Positions 46,600 to 58,000 of a stretch of 64,000 nt of DNA are shown here, piece by piece; positions within the stretch are counted from its first letter, which is position 1, and every line of letters starts with the position of its first letter. The notes under the pieces were generated by a model, which was given only the letters and a program-made list of their open reading frames with translations, was not told where the DNA came from and did not search any database. The position numbers and the translations under genes are program-made. Source of the stretch: Chelonoidis abingdonii (Eukaryota > Chordata > Testudines > Testudinidae); the NCBI RefSeq assembly GCF_003597395.2, contig NC_133773.1, forward strand, positions 126,006,415 through 126,070,414, read 5' to 3'.

Positions 46600-49440
46600 A
46601 AATAGTTGGAAAAGTGTTTTAGCTACATTTTATACTCCTAATATTTTGTTTAACAGGTTTTTTCAATACTGAGTGTTTATCAAATATTTGTATTTTGCAC
46701 TACAAACAGTTAATTGCAAACTGGTCTACTGCAGTGAGTGGGGTTAGTAAGATGCCCTGTAATAACATGCATATTTTCAGATTGTCCTTTTGTTAGTCAA
46801 TCATTGGCCTACATAAAGCTCTAGCTGACTGCACTTCTGCTTAGGAATGCGGGGCGGGGGGCCTTTAATAAAGGAGCAGTGAGACCATTTTGTTTTGGTC
46901 CATGTCTTCTTAATAAACAGGTCATAGTCTGTCACTTAGGTGACCTCAAAAGGTTTAATTAGGGCTTGTTTCTACTGCAAAATTATACTCTTTGACCTCT
47001 ATTGTAAAGAACCTGAGTAACTGGCACATGAGCTTCCATGTTATAATGAGCAGCATCTTTGTTCAAATGAGGAAAAACTTTGCAGTATAGACCAACCCTA
47101 TCCATTTAGAAAAGTAAGCAGAGGTTCAAAAAGTTTGTCTGCCTCCCATCTTGGTTTCTCCATGTGCCCGTCTCTCAATCCTTGCAATCAGAGCCATCCA
47201 CTAATAGTTCTTTGTCATCTGCTTGTCTTGCACTGCAGAGAATTTTTTTTTTTTTTAAAACACTCCTAGGGAGATGGGATCAATGATAAAAAAGAGCCCT
47301 AATGGATCACTCTGTCCAAGTACAATCACTTCAGAGGTGGTTTCCTAACCCTACTTACCCATCGGATACCTTAGTCTTTCTTACCATATATCCTAGGCTC
47401 CCAAAGGGTTTAACAAAAACTGTGATCTTAAAATATGAAGGCAATGAAGGTTTCCGTGTGTCTGAGGTTCACAGATGAGCCTAGCATACACTCTACCTCA
47501 GAAGTCTACTGTCGGGCTTAAGGAGCTGTGAAGAAGCTCACTCCTAAGGATATCAAAGTAGAAATGCCTGGGTGGAGGTGGTGTACTTATTTGTACCATA
47601 AAGATTTGGGTCTGTTAGGCTCTTGTTTCACCTCACCCTCATAAATGACTCCTGGGAAGAGTGGGATTGCTTCCAGCATGGGAGTGGGACAGTAAAGACC
47701 TAATTCTGTATCAGTGGAATAGTTTCTACTCTCTCTTGCACGTCACTGTGCAGTCTGCTTGGCTTTAACACATATTAGTGAAAAACATTATGGTAGACAG
47801 TTGATCTCCCTGTAATTAACATAACACATGTATCTTTCATTGTGAAGGAAACTGAAGCACTTTAGAAGGATCCCTGGACTACAGCCACGACGGAGAAAAC
47901 TGCCAGCTAGTCTACTTCCTTAGCACTACACAACCATTTTTAGTAGGGGAATGTGAAGACTAGCTTGGCCAGTGGAAGGAAGGGAAAATGTAGATTGTTA
48001 CCCAAATTCTCACTTGGGTAACACAGCACAACTAACATTCCTACTCATTAGAAGTGTTATGGAAATATTGACTACCATAAGCAGTGAAGGCCAGTCTTTC
48101 TTTAATAAAAGTATCTTCAGAAACACACTGCCTTGTAGCAGAGCACTGGTTCAATAGTTTCAGAGGAAAGAGTGCCACCTACACTACAACCTAACACATC
48201 TGAGTTTTCCTCAACTGTCTCCCATCCAAGACCTGACAGTGCTTAGCTTGACTTCTGACAAGATCATAGTCTGACATAGTACTATTGGAGACATAAAACT
48301 TGAACCTGTAAATGAATAATATGTGAACCCAAACCTATATAATAAAGACCTCAAACACTTTGCACCGGCTCAAGGAATAGAATTTTGGGTAGGTTTTACA
48401 CTCTTACGTAATACAGGAAACCAAAGTAATCCAGAGAGTTCATATAAGTGTTTTAAGACTCACTTCTATTAAATGTCTCAATTTGAGCCTTTTTTATCAT
48501 TTCCTATTATGCAGGTTTTATTCTTTTTTTTTTTTTTTTTTTTTTAAAACAGCCACGGAAAAAAGTTTCTGCAGCTTCTCGTTTGTCCCAAAATTTGATT
48601 TTGTATTCCTAGAGCCTTGGTTAAAGACAGAATTAGTGACTCACTAAAATAGTATTCCAGGTAAAGCCTAAAGAATGATTGATAGAGGCAGAGCATTTTC
48701 CCCCTGCCTTGGAAATAAACAAATTCTAAAGGATATGAGGTTATTATGTTGCTTGTGAATCTCCTCAGGAAATAGAAAATGTAAATTTACAAGAGTGAAA
48801 AGCAGCTGTGCCCTCCCCATGGTATTTCAGCAAACTGTGCCATTTGTTCAGAGATTTCAAACCTCTAAACTACTGCATATAGCCTGAGCGTGAACTTAAT
48901 GAACCAAACAGTGATCCCCTGTTTAATGAATTAGACTTCAAATTAGAATTCTTAGCTTTTTCACTTGAGCACATATTCCACCCTAGCTTTATCACTTTTA
49001 AGGACGTCAGTTTAATGAACAAGGTTAATCTAGTAGGTTGTTAGAGAAGGCAGAATTATGTCAACCTGGAAGTGACTAGTGATCCTTCTGTTGCTCTCTC
49101 AGCTACAGCAAATCCTACAGAGGACACTGACTGCAACATGAAGGCGGCTTTTTGTATTCTGTCTACATGTTCCCTCAATTAAAGTTCAGACACTGATCCC
49201 TTTTAATGCCTGTCTCTGCTGCTTACTGTTACCTGCCCCATTCAGGGTCTCTGGCCAGAACATTAGACATCACAGTCAGGTCTGGAACTTTAACAGCAAC
49301 CAATCAGTTTACTATAAACAAAATCCTAGGTACTTTTCTCAAGAAATTGTTTTTACCCATTAAATTAAAATGGTTTGGGCACTATTCCCTAAGAGATTCT
49401 GGAAACTAAATCTGTACAACAGCTTTCAAAACAGAGGGAA
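46600..49440. other. Region between the MFSD10 and ADD1 3' ends
   Basis: AT-rich, with poly-T runs (47239-47257, about 48521-48545). It may include alternative MFSD10 3' UTR. No gene recognised. Confidence 0.4.
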
Positions 49441-49444
49441 AAAA

Positions 49445-51667
49445 CCTTATTCTTTTAAAGAAGAATTTTATTTGTGAGTAAAACTTAATGATACAAGAAA
49501 GAAAAATACATGACTGTTTTCCCCCCCACCGTGTGTAACCATACCGTACACAGCTAGATTTCATAGTGTAATACAAAGAATTGAAAGAACAAACTACAAA
49601 ATTAGAATCAAAATCATTGCATATATGGTCAAAGATAAAAGGGAGGACTCCATTATTAACTGAAACATGTAGCAATGGCTTCGTAATATAATTATGACCC
49701 TGGCAATAAAACACAATTTAGCAAAGTAAGATAAGTACTGTAGGCTCCCTAGTATACAGAGGCCATAGAAGGTTAGACTATAAGCTCAAAGCCATTAGCG
49801 CCATGCAGTCCTTACTAGATGTCATTGTTTAGGTGTCACTCTTAAGCAGTGATTTGCTGTTGCATCTAGTTCCAAAAGAGAAGTCAGATTTCTGGTGTGT
49901 TAATTACTGCCACTAAACCTTTTCCTCCTCACCTGACAGTGCTATGATCATATCTTGTAAATTTGTTTTCCTTTTACCACTTGAATTTGGTCCAAGTTTT
50001 CAACGCATCTGAGGCCTAATATAGGCTTTATTTTTGCACTATAGCTGAACCTGTTCTACTACTCAATGCCTTCACCCTGCACAAATCGCAAGGGATTCAC
50101 TATTTTTCTCACTATAAAACAGGTATTTTATGTAATCTTATATGATACATCCATTACTGAACTTCATTTTAGTTTAGTCATTGCATGTAAGCCAATCTTT
50201 TTCCCCCAAGGAGAAATCTTTGAATGTTTTCTGCTGTTACAAATAGAAATGTGTCATTTTGAACACTCACATTTGGAGCATCTTGGTTTATAGCTGGGGT
50301 GAATTCATTAAGGTTTCTGGAAAGTTCACGTTGGTAACAAATGAAGATGTTTTGGCTTTCAAAAAGATAATTTGAAGGTGGATCTCTGTGTGTGCTCAAT
50401 GAAGAGAGAGAATCGTGATCGTAACTAGAAGAGGATAGCAAATAAAAGGCGAAAGTGATTTTCCCGACTTTGCTACATGCTAAATGCTTATGGAAAACTG
50501 GTAGTAAATGCACCTCTAAGGACTCTGGGAGGGATTTCTGTTCCCGACTTTACTGCTGGCAACACAAAGCAAGAAACACAAGCTACAGTAAGTGAAAAGA
50601 AAAAGTGTTAATATAAAAACATATGTTAAGTGTTCAGTGTCATGTGTTTACATTTTTATTAGGGGAGGGAGTGTAGATACCAGCCTGCAAATGTGGCTTA
50701 TATGTAACAGATTTGCATCTGCACTCAGGGAAGTTTTATCTAAACAATGAAATGTGCACTGAAGACCCAGTCCAAAACTGTCCATGCTCTAGATCACCAA
50801 TTAAAAGTGTCCCAAAAGTCTAACATACAATTGTTTTCAACCTGTATCTAAAGACCAAACGGCTATGCAAGTGATTTCTGATGGTCTCTGATTTTGGTTG
50901 GGGAGGACAGATTTCACAATATTGCATTTTTTAGAAAAGTTGAATGCACAGTATCAGCAGGAAACACCAACACCAGTTCAGTCCTCTTAGACATCACAAG
51001 GTTAAGTTCAAGTTCCAGCTATATCACAAAACAGAATATGGGTTAAAGGCAGCTTTTATTATTGTTGTTATTGGAGGCTGGGGGTGGCAGGGAGAAGACA
51101 GGAGCATAAGGTATGGATAGTTTCAAAGTCTTACTATAACATGATCTGTAATCACAGATTGCAGAAGCATACAGCTCAGTTCGAGAATGTGCCCCCTCTA
51201 AAATGCAAACAAACAAGCATCCTCTCTAAAATGCAATATTTAAAAAAGAATCCACTTGTGACTGGTGAAAACAACATTGGAAAAGAGCATGTTCTGGAGT
51301 GAGCAGATACTGCACTGTGAACGTGGCCTGGTCAAAAATACTTGTGTTCATACATAAAGCAGTGTGGGCTTTAAATTAAAAACAGCGGTTCGATGTCTTC
51401 CACATGGAAGCCATTTAACTTTGTTTCCAAATTAAGGATTAAATTTGTGGTATGCTGCTGAGAACAGAGGTTTAGCACCTTTCTGCACGTTAATTTCTTG
51501 TTATAACCTTAAACAATCAAGCTATAACTTGAGGGGTTGGTTGGCTGGTTGATTTGTTGCATTCCTTTACATAAGATGACAAAACACTCAGTACAATCCG
51601 GTACATTCTAGTGGTTAATGAATTTAGATTTTAAAACACGACAGTGTTTCTGCAGCGCATTGAGCCT
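49445..51667 (-). other. ADD1: Probable ADD1 3' UTR
   Basis: The 2.2 kb after the ADD1 stop on the - strand lacks recognisable transposons and is AT-rich, as expected for a long 3' UTR. An AATAAA on the - strand lies at 49467-49472; closer alternatives lie near 51055 and 50657. The end is inferred, not shown. Confidence 0.45.
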
Positions 51668-52032
51668 TCAGGAGTCACTCTTCTTTTTGTTCTTCTTCAG
51701 GAAGGAAGGAGTGCGGAACTTCTTTTTCTTTTTGGATGGGGATTTTCCTGGAGATTCATCACTACCTGGATCAGCTGCTGTCCCCTCCTCAGCTGTTGGT
51801 GTTGTTGCCTCTTCAGCAGGTTGGGACTGGGGCTCTTGATTTTCTGTTGCAGGTGACTCAGTCTGACTTTTGGTCAGATCTTCGCTGCACCTACCTTCCT
51901 CCTCCTCCTCCTCCTTTCCGAAGGTTGGGAAGCCGAGTGCTTCTGAAGGCTCATCAGGGGTCAGGTCTGGGAGGGTTTGCTTGAAAGTTGCAGCATCACT
52001 GTCATCTTTGTAAGTCTGGTCCTGCAGTGTCT
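51668..52032 (-). CDS. ADD1: ADD1 terminal coding exon (MARCKS-related tail)
   Basis: The acceptor CATCCATTAG on the - strand lies just right of 52032; the stop codon is at 51668-51670. The exon encodes 121 codons including stop: DDSDAATFKQTLPDLTPDEP, SEALGFPTFGKEEEEEEG, a Glu/Pro/Thr-rich stretch, GTAADPGSDESPGKSPSKK, and the KFRTPSFLKKNKKKSDS end. A shorter acceptor at CTGCAG (52022) would break the frame with the preceding exon, which is why I chose 52032. The acidic GAG run corresponds to (CCT)n on the + strand and varies easily in length. Confidence 0.95.
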
Positions 52033-55000
52033 CTAATGGATGGATTGATATGAAATACTTAGTTAAAGTGTGCTGGTCTCTAAAATACATTAAGGTGAAG
52101 CTACTGTAGCGAGTGCTCTGTGTGAAAATCTAGCTCGTTTAACTTATGTAATGCTTTTGGAATCTGTCTATTCTACTTTACCTTTGGGCACAGAGATGTG
52201 GGTGGAATGTTCAAAAGATTATTTTCAATTTCCTGCCAGGCAGCAGATAAAGTTGAATCCAACCATAATGGTCTAAAGTGCCAGGAGAGTAAATATCAAG
52301 GCTTTATAAATAAAACATAGTAATGTAACTACATTTGAAAATGATGCTGAGGATTTTTAGCACAGTGAGCAGGGAATTAAACCTACAATTTTCACTGGCA
52401 TTAATGAGATATTGTCATTAGGCTCCCAATTTTTAAAATGTTTTAATTTGTTGGGATGGAGCAAATTTCACAAACATCAGACCTATGGCTTGGTGTATGA
52501 GAATCTCACTAATTCTCATTTTGCCAGACCTTATAATAATCCCAATATTTCCATGGAGCTTCTCAGAGAAGACTTAACAATGACAGCTTCATAGTGAGGT
52601 CTGCTATTGTAATGGTTTCATTATCTGGTCAAGGTCTTCTAAATAAAATCAATATAGCCTGTCAAATTTAATTAGCTAAGCATGTTTTGTGATGCAGCCT
52701 TTTGTACCACATGGGTTCACTAAGCGTGAGTTCATCCCTGTGCAAAGCATGAGGCATAGCTTAAATGGGGCTAAAGTGGTACATAGGCCTTGCTAGCACA
52801 TTACTCACTAATCTACGGTGGACCTCACAGGCATTGGTGACATTTAGTGACACTCTCCTTTTAAATATACCATGTTATTGGTAAAGCAATCCTGTCTGCA
52901 CTGAGCACTTCCTTAGAACTCACTGCACTTGTTTACTGCCTGCATGTAAAGCACAAATTCATAAGTGGCCAGCTAGCTGTGTCAACTCCACCCATGACAG
53001 TAGAGCATAAAGAGGAAAGTGGATGAAAGCTGGCCAGAGAGGTTTGCGAGCTGCGAGAAAAATAGAGGCAACAATTTTCATTTTAAAAATTCAAAAATTA
53101 AAGATCTGCTGCAGTCACGAGAACAGTTTGGGTCAGAGCATTAGTTTTATGTTCAAGGCTTTGAGAGGTGATTACAACAGTCTACAGAAAGTATGAGAGT
53201 GTCTCTAATGAAATTGTGTCCTAGAAGACACTGTTCTGTGAATGTGTGGTATATTTGCCTGGAATAGTGTGAACTTCTGTTATGTTAGATCCACAATAAC
53301 CACTTAATACTCAGTATCAAGCCAAATGCTCAAAATGGTTAGAAGTCTGAAATTGTGTTATGATGCAGACCGGATTTAAAACAGGGTAAAGGAGAAAGCC
53401 ATTATGTATGTTATGAGCTGCCTAATGAGGTGTTAGTCTGATTAACCCTTTATGACAATTATACAGCAATTCATTTACAGTCTATCACCAGCACTGCTCT
53501 TTTCATCATTACCACCTTTCTAGTCATGATTTTTATTTCTTCAGGAATTAAAGTGGAAGGCATTAATCAGACTAATTTCTTAGTACATGTACTGCACCTG
53601 ATTTTCATGTAGTTAGACTTTATTTTATTTTAATTTTTATTATATAAAAGGAAGGACCATCAATAGTTTGGATTATTCCTGAAATAAAAGCATAGGAAGC
53701 TACTGGCATTTAAACAGACTTTGCCACTCTACGAAGCATTACAGCTATAAAATAAAAATAATTTTAACTCGTCTGTCCATGACAGTTATCCCACCCAGCC
53801 TCTGAAATTGTCACTACAGCATTTAGTGAGATGGAATCACTGTACACTGGAATGAAACATGGATCTCTGAATTTAGCTTATGGATGGGAAAGTTTTTAAT
53901 CAGAATAGAGAAATCCTCAAATTCTACATCAGATAAAGGAGAACACCACACAATGTGTATGACATTTGTTATTTCGCTCAGTGATTTTAGTACATCCATC
54001 AGTGCGGTTTTCCAAATTATATCTTCTAACAAAAACGATTTCAGAGATGAATACGTAGAAATTTAAAGATATATTCTAGAAATAATAGCACAAACACATA
54101 TTAAGTGCACACTGTGCTGCAGTAATAGCATTAAAACTTCTGTCTGCGGCTTTGGCCTTAATGGAGGTAAAGTGGTGTGTTTCATACACACACAGATGCT
54201 AGAGTTTTATCACAATGGAAATACACTTTTCAAAATTATATTTTTTATGTACAGTTGTAGTCAGAAAACTGACTACATAAAAAAGACAGTTACCTTTTCC
54301 ATAACTGGTGTTCTTTGAGATGTGTTGCTCATTTCTATTCCATATTAGGTATGTGTGCTCGTCATATGCACCAGTGCCGGAAGTTTTTCCCTCAGCTGTA
54401 TAAGCAGGGGACCCGCTCTGGCGCTCCCTGGAGTTGCACCAGCATGGTGCGGTATAAGGGGCACCGCTAGCTCCCCTCGCCCTCAGTTCCTTCTTGCCGG
54501 AAACTCCAACAGTGGGGAAGGAGGGCGGGCCGTGGTATGGACATGAGCAACATATCTCGAAGAACCCCAGTTACGGAACAGGTAACTGTCTTTTCTTCTT
54601 TGAGTGCTTGCTCATATCCATTCCATATTAGGTGACTCCAAAGCAGTATCCCTGGAGGTGAGTAGGAGTTCACGGACATGTAGATTGCAACACAGCTCTG
54701 CCGAATCCAATGTCGTCTCTGGCCTGCTGAGTGATGGCATAATGAGCGGTAAACGTGTTGCCCGAGGACCACACTGCAGCTCTACAGATGGCCTGGATAG
54801 CATTGTGTGCCAGGAAGGCCGCCGAATACGCCTGAGCTCTCATTGAGTGGGCTCTGACAATCGGCAGTGGCAGCATAACCCTTGCCAGGTTGTAACAGGT
54901 CCTTATCCATGAGGTGATCCAACTGGAAATCCTCTGCGAGGACACCAGATGACCCTTCATCCTATCCGCTGTAGCAATGAAGAGTCGAGTGGATTTACGG

Positions 55001-58000
55001 AAAGGCTTGGTACATTCTAAGTAAAAAGCCAAGGCCCTCTGAATGTCCAGGACGTGAAGATGCCTCTCTTCACTGGTCTTGTGCAGTTTGGGATGAAACA
55101 CCGGGAGGAAGATGTCCTGGTTCATATGGAAGGTGGAGATCACCTTTGGCAGGAAGGCTGGGTGGGGCTGCAATTGAACCTTGTCTTTGTAGAAGACCAT
55201 GTATGGTGGTTCTGAGGTCAAGGCTTTAATTTTGGAGACCCGTCTTGCCGACGTCACCGCCACCAGGAATGCAACCTTCCATGACAGATGGGAAAGGGAG
55301 CAGGAGATAAACGGCTCAAAGGGCAGGCCAGTGAGCCTAGAGAGGACCAAGTTAACATCCCACTGCAGGACGAATCTCTCCAGCCCTCTCAAGAATCTGA
55401 TCATCACGTAATGGGAGAATACTGTCTGTCCTTGGATCGGCGAGTGAAACGCAGAGATTGCCGCAAGATGCACTCTAATGGAAGAGAGTGTGCCAGGCTC
55501 TGGTCCCTCAAATAGAGGAGGTAGACCAGGACAGCCCGTATGGAAGAATGCGAGGGAAAGATGCCCCGCTCGGACACCCAGCGGGAAAACCTCGTCCACT
55601 TCGCCAGGCAAGTCAGTCTAGTTGAGGGCTTCTTACTTTCCAGGAGGACCTGTTGGACTCCTTCCGAACAGGTCCACTCCTCCAGGTTCAGCCACAGAGT
55701 ATCCAAGCCGAGAGTTGGAGGGATTCAAGGTTGGGGTGTAAGAGCCAACCATGGTCCTGCAGCAGCAGGTCCAGTCGGTTGGGCAAGGGCTAGGAAGGGG
55801 CCGTTGACAGGTTCATGAGCATGCCGAACCAGTGCTGGTGAGGCCATGCTGATGCGACCATGATAACCTGTGCCTGCTCTCTCTTGACCTTTGCCAGGGT
55901 CCTACTGATGAGCGGCCCTGCATTTCTTGTTCTATCTCCCGCTTGGGGAGTTCCCCACCTTCGGAAGAGCATGCACGCTACCTCTGTATGAAGCGACCAT
56001 TCACAGTGAGAGGAGAAGTTCCTGCTGAGCTGGTCTACCAGTGTATTCCTAACTCCGGGAAGGTGACAAGCTTCCAGGTGGATTTTGTGGCTGATGCAGA
56101 ACTCCCACAAACTTGACAGAGCCATTGAGCAGGCTCCCCCTTGCCTGTTGATGTAGAACATCGAGGCTGTGTTGTCCGTCAGGTGGGGCAAGAAAACTCC
56201 GCACACCAGCTGAGCTGATCGAAGAGGTTGATGTTTATAGGTAATCGTGCCTCTTCCGGGGACCACATCCCCTGTGTCTGGAGGTTGCTGAGATGTGTCC
56301 CCCAGCCGAGGTCCGAGGCATCCAACACCAACTTGAGTGAGAGGGGTTGTCGAACAGAACCTTTTCCAGGACTGTCGTGCAGTCGGTCCACCATCTCAGC
56401 AAGGTAAGTATCGCCTGGGGAATGGTAATGATCTTCTTCAGGGGGTCTCGGGACTGGGAATAGACCCTCCCCAGCCTTTGTTGCAGGGGCCGCATCCGGC
56501 GCCTGGCATGGCAGACCATGTAAGTGCATGCTGCCATGTGGCCCAGCAGGTGCAGGTAGAGGCTGGCTGTAGTCAGAGAGAACGCTGAGACTTCTACGAT
56601 GAGGTTTGCCATTGTGCTGAACCTTTCCAGTGGCAGAAACGCTCTGGTGCAGGCAGAGTTGAGGACTGCTCCAATGAACTTTATCCTCTTCACTGGCACT
56701 AACGTTGACTTTTCGTCATTCACCAGTAGGCCCAGAGAGTGGCACGTGGCTTGAAGCACCGCAACTTCCCTTGGGACTTGAGATCTGGAGCCGCCCTTGA
56801 GATCTGGATACACCGGTGCCTGAGGTAAGCCGCTACTACCGACATGCACTTGGTAAACACTCTCAGTGCTGTTGCCAGGCCGAACGGGAGGACTATAAAC
56901 TGGTAGTGGTGGAGCTGCACCGTAAACCGGAGGAAGTGTCCGTGCCCTCGAAAGACTGCGATGTAGAAGTATGCGTACTTCGAGCTGAGGGCAGCATACC
57001 AGTCTCCCGGATCCCGGGAGGAGATAGTAGAAGGCAGAGAGACCATGCGGAACTTTAGCTTCTGTAAATACTTGTTGAGGTCTCGCAGGTCCAGGATGGG
57101 CGTAGACTGCCCTTGGCCTTTGGGATTAAAAAGTATCAGGAACAGAACCCCTTGTTCCTGTACTTGAGAGGAACCTCATCCACCACATCCAGCGGCAGTA
57201 ATCCCTTTACCTCCTGCATGAGGAGACTCTCGTGAGAGGAGTCCCTGAAGAAGAACAAGGAAGGCGGGAGGGAAGATGAGGTAGAAAGGAACTGGAAGGG
57301 ATAACCCTGTTCCACTGTGCTGAGGACACAGCGGTTGGAAGTTATAGCAGTTCATGCCAGGAGGAAAGTGGAAAGGCAATCAGAGAATACTGGGAAAGAG
57401 GAATCCGGGGGATAGTCTGGTACTCACCTTCAGGCGCACCCTCAAAATGACCATTTGTCCCCCTGCTTATTATGGGTCAAGCCCGACTGGGCTGAGGGTG
57501 GACGTGGGTGGCTCGGACAGCGACTGTAATCCTTGGCTCATTTATGGGGCGGATCCTGCCGAGGCTGGCTCCCTTGGTCCTGAGGCTGCTGCAGTTTGAA
57601 CCGTTAATGTGACGGGGCTGGGACGTAGAGACCCAGGATTTTCAGGGTGGTGGTCCTGTTAGCTGGGGTTCTTTCAACCCAAAGCTCTTGGTAACTTTTA
57701 CTCTGTGCGAGGTGGTGTCAGGAAATAAATCAGGGGATACATGGCTGTCCGACCGATAGATGGCTGGTGCAAACAGGACAACACGAGTGCTTTCACATAA
57801 AGCTAAAAACTTTACTAGTCTCAAGCACTTACACACGTCCGCAACAAGATTAGTAAAACACCCCCAACCCTTGATAATTACTGAGTGTGTCTTTCAAGTG
57901 ACACAGCAGCAGGTTTCCAGTGGCCAAATCTTTTGTCTGCCAGTGGGAACCGCAAGATGTGTCCAGAGGGAGAGTCCAAAGGGAGTCCCCAAACAAGTCC

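Noticed and set aside
49445..51667. Possible separate small genes in the region after the ADD1 stop, such as 49406-49714 or 50178-50513
   Set aside because: No conserved motifs and no splice partners; better explained as ADD1 3' UTR.
51895..51916. (CCT)n microsatellite
   Set aside because: It is the complement of the GAG codons encoding the acidic Glu run of ADD1, so it is coding rather than a separate feature.
51618..51984. + strand frames opposite the ADD1 last exon
   Set aside because: Mirror of the real ADD1 coding exon on the other strand.
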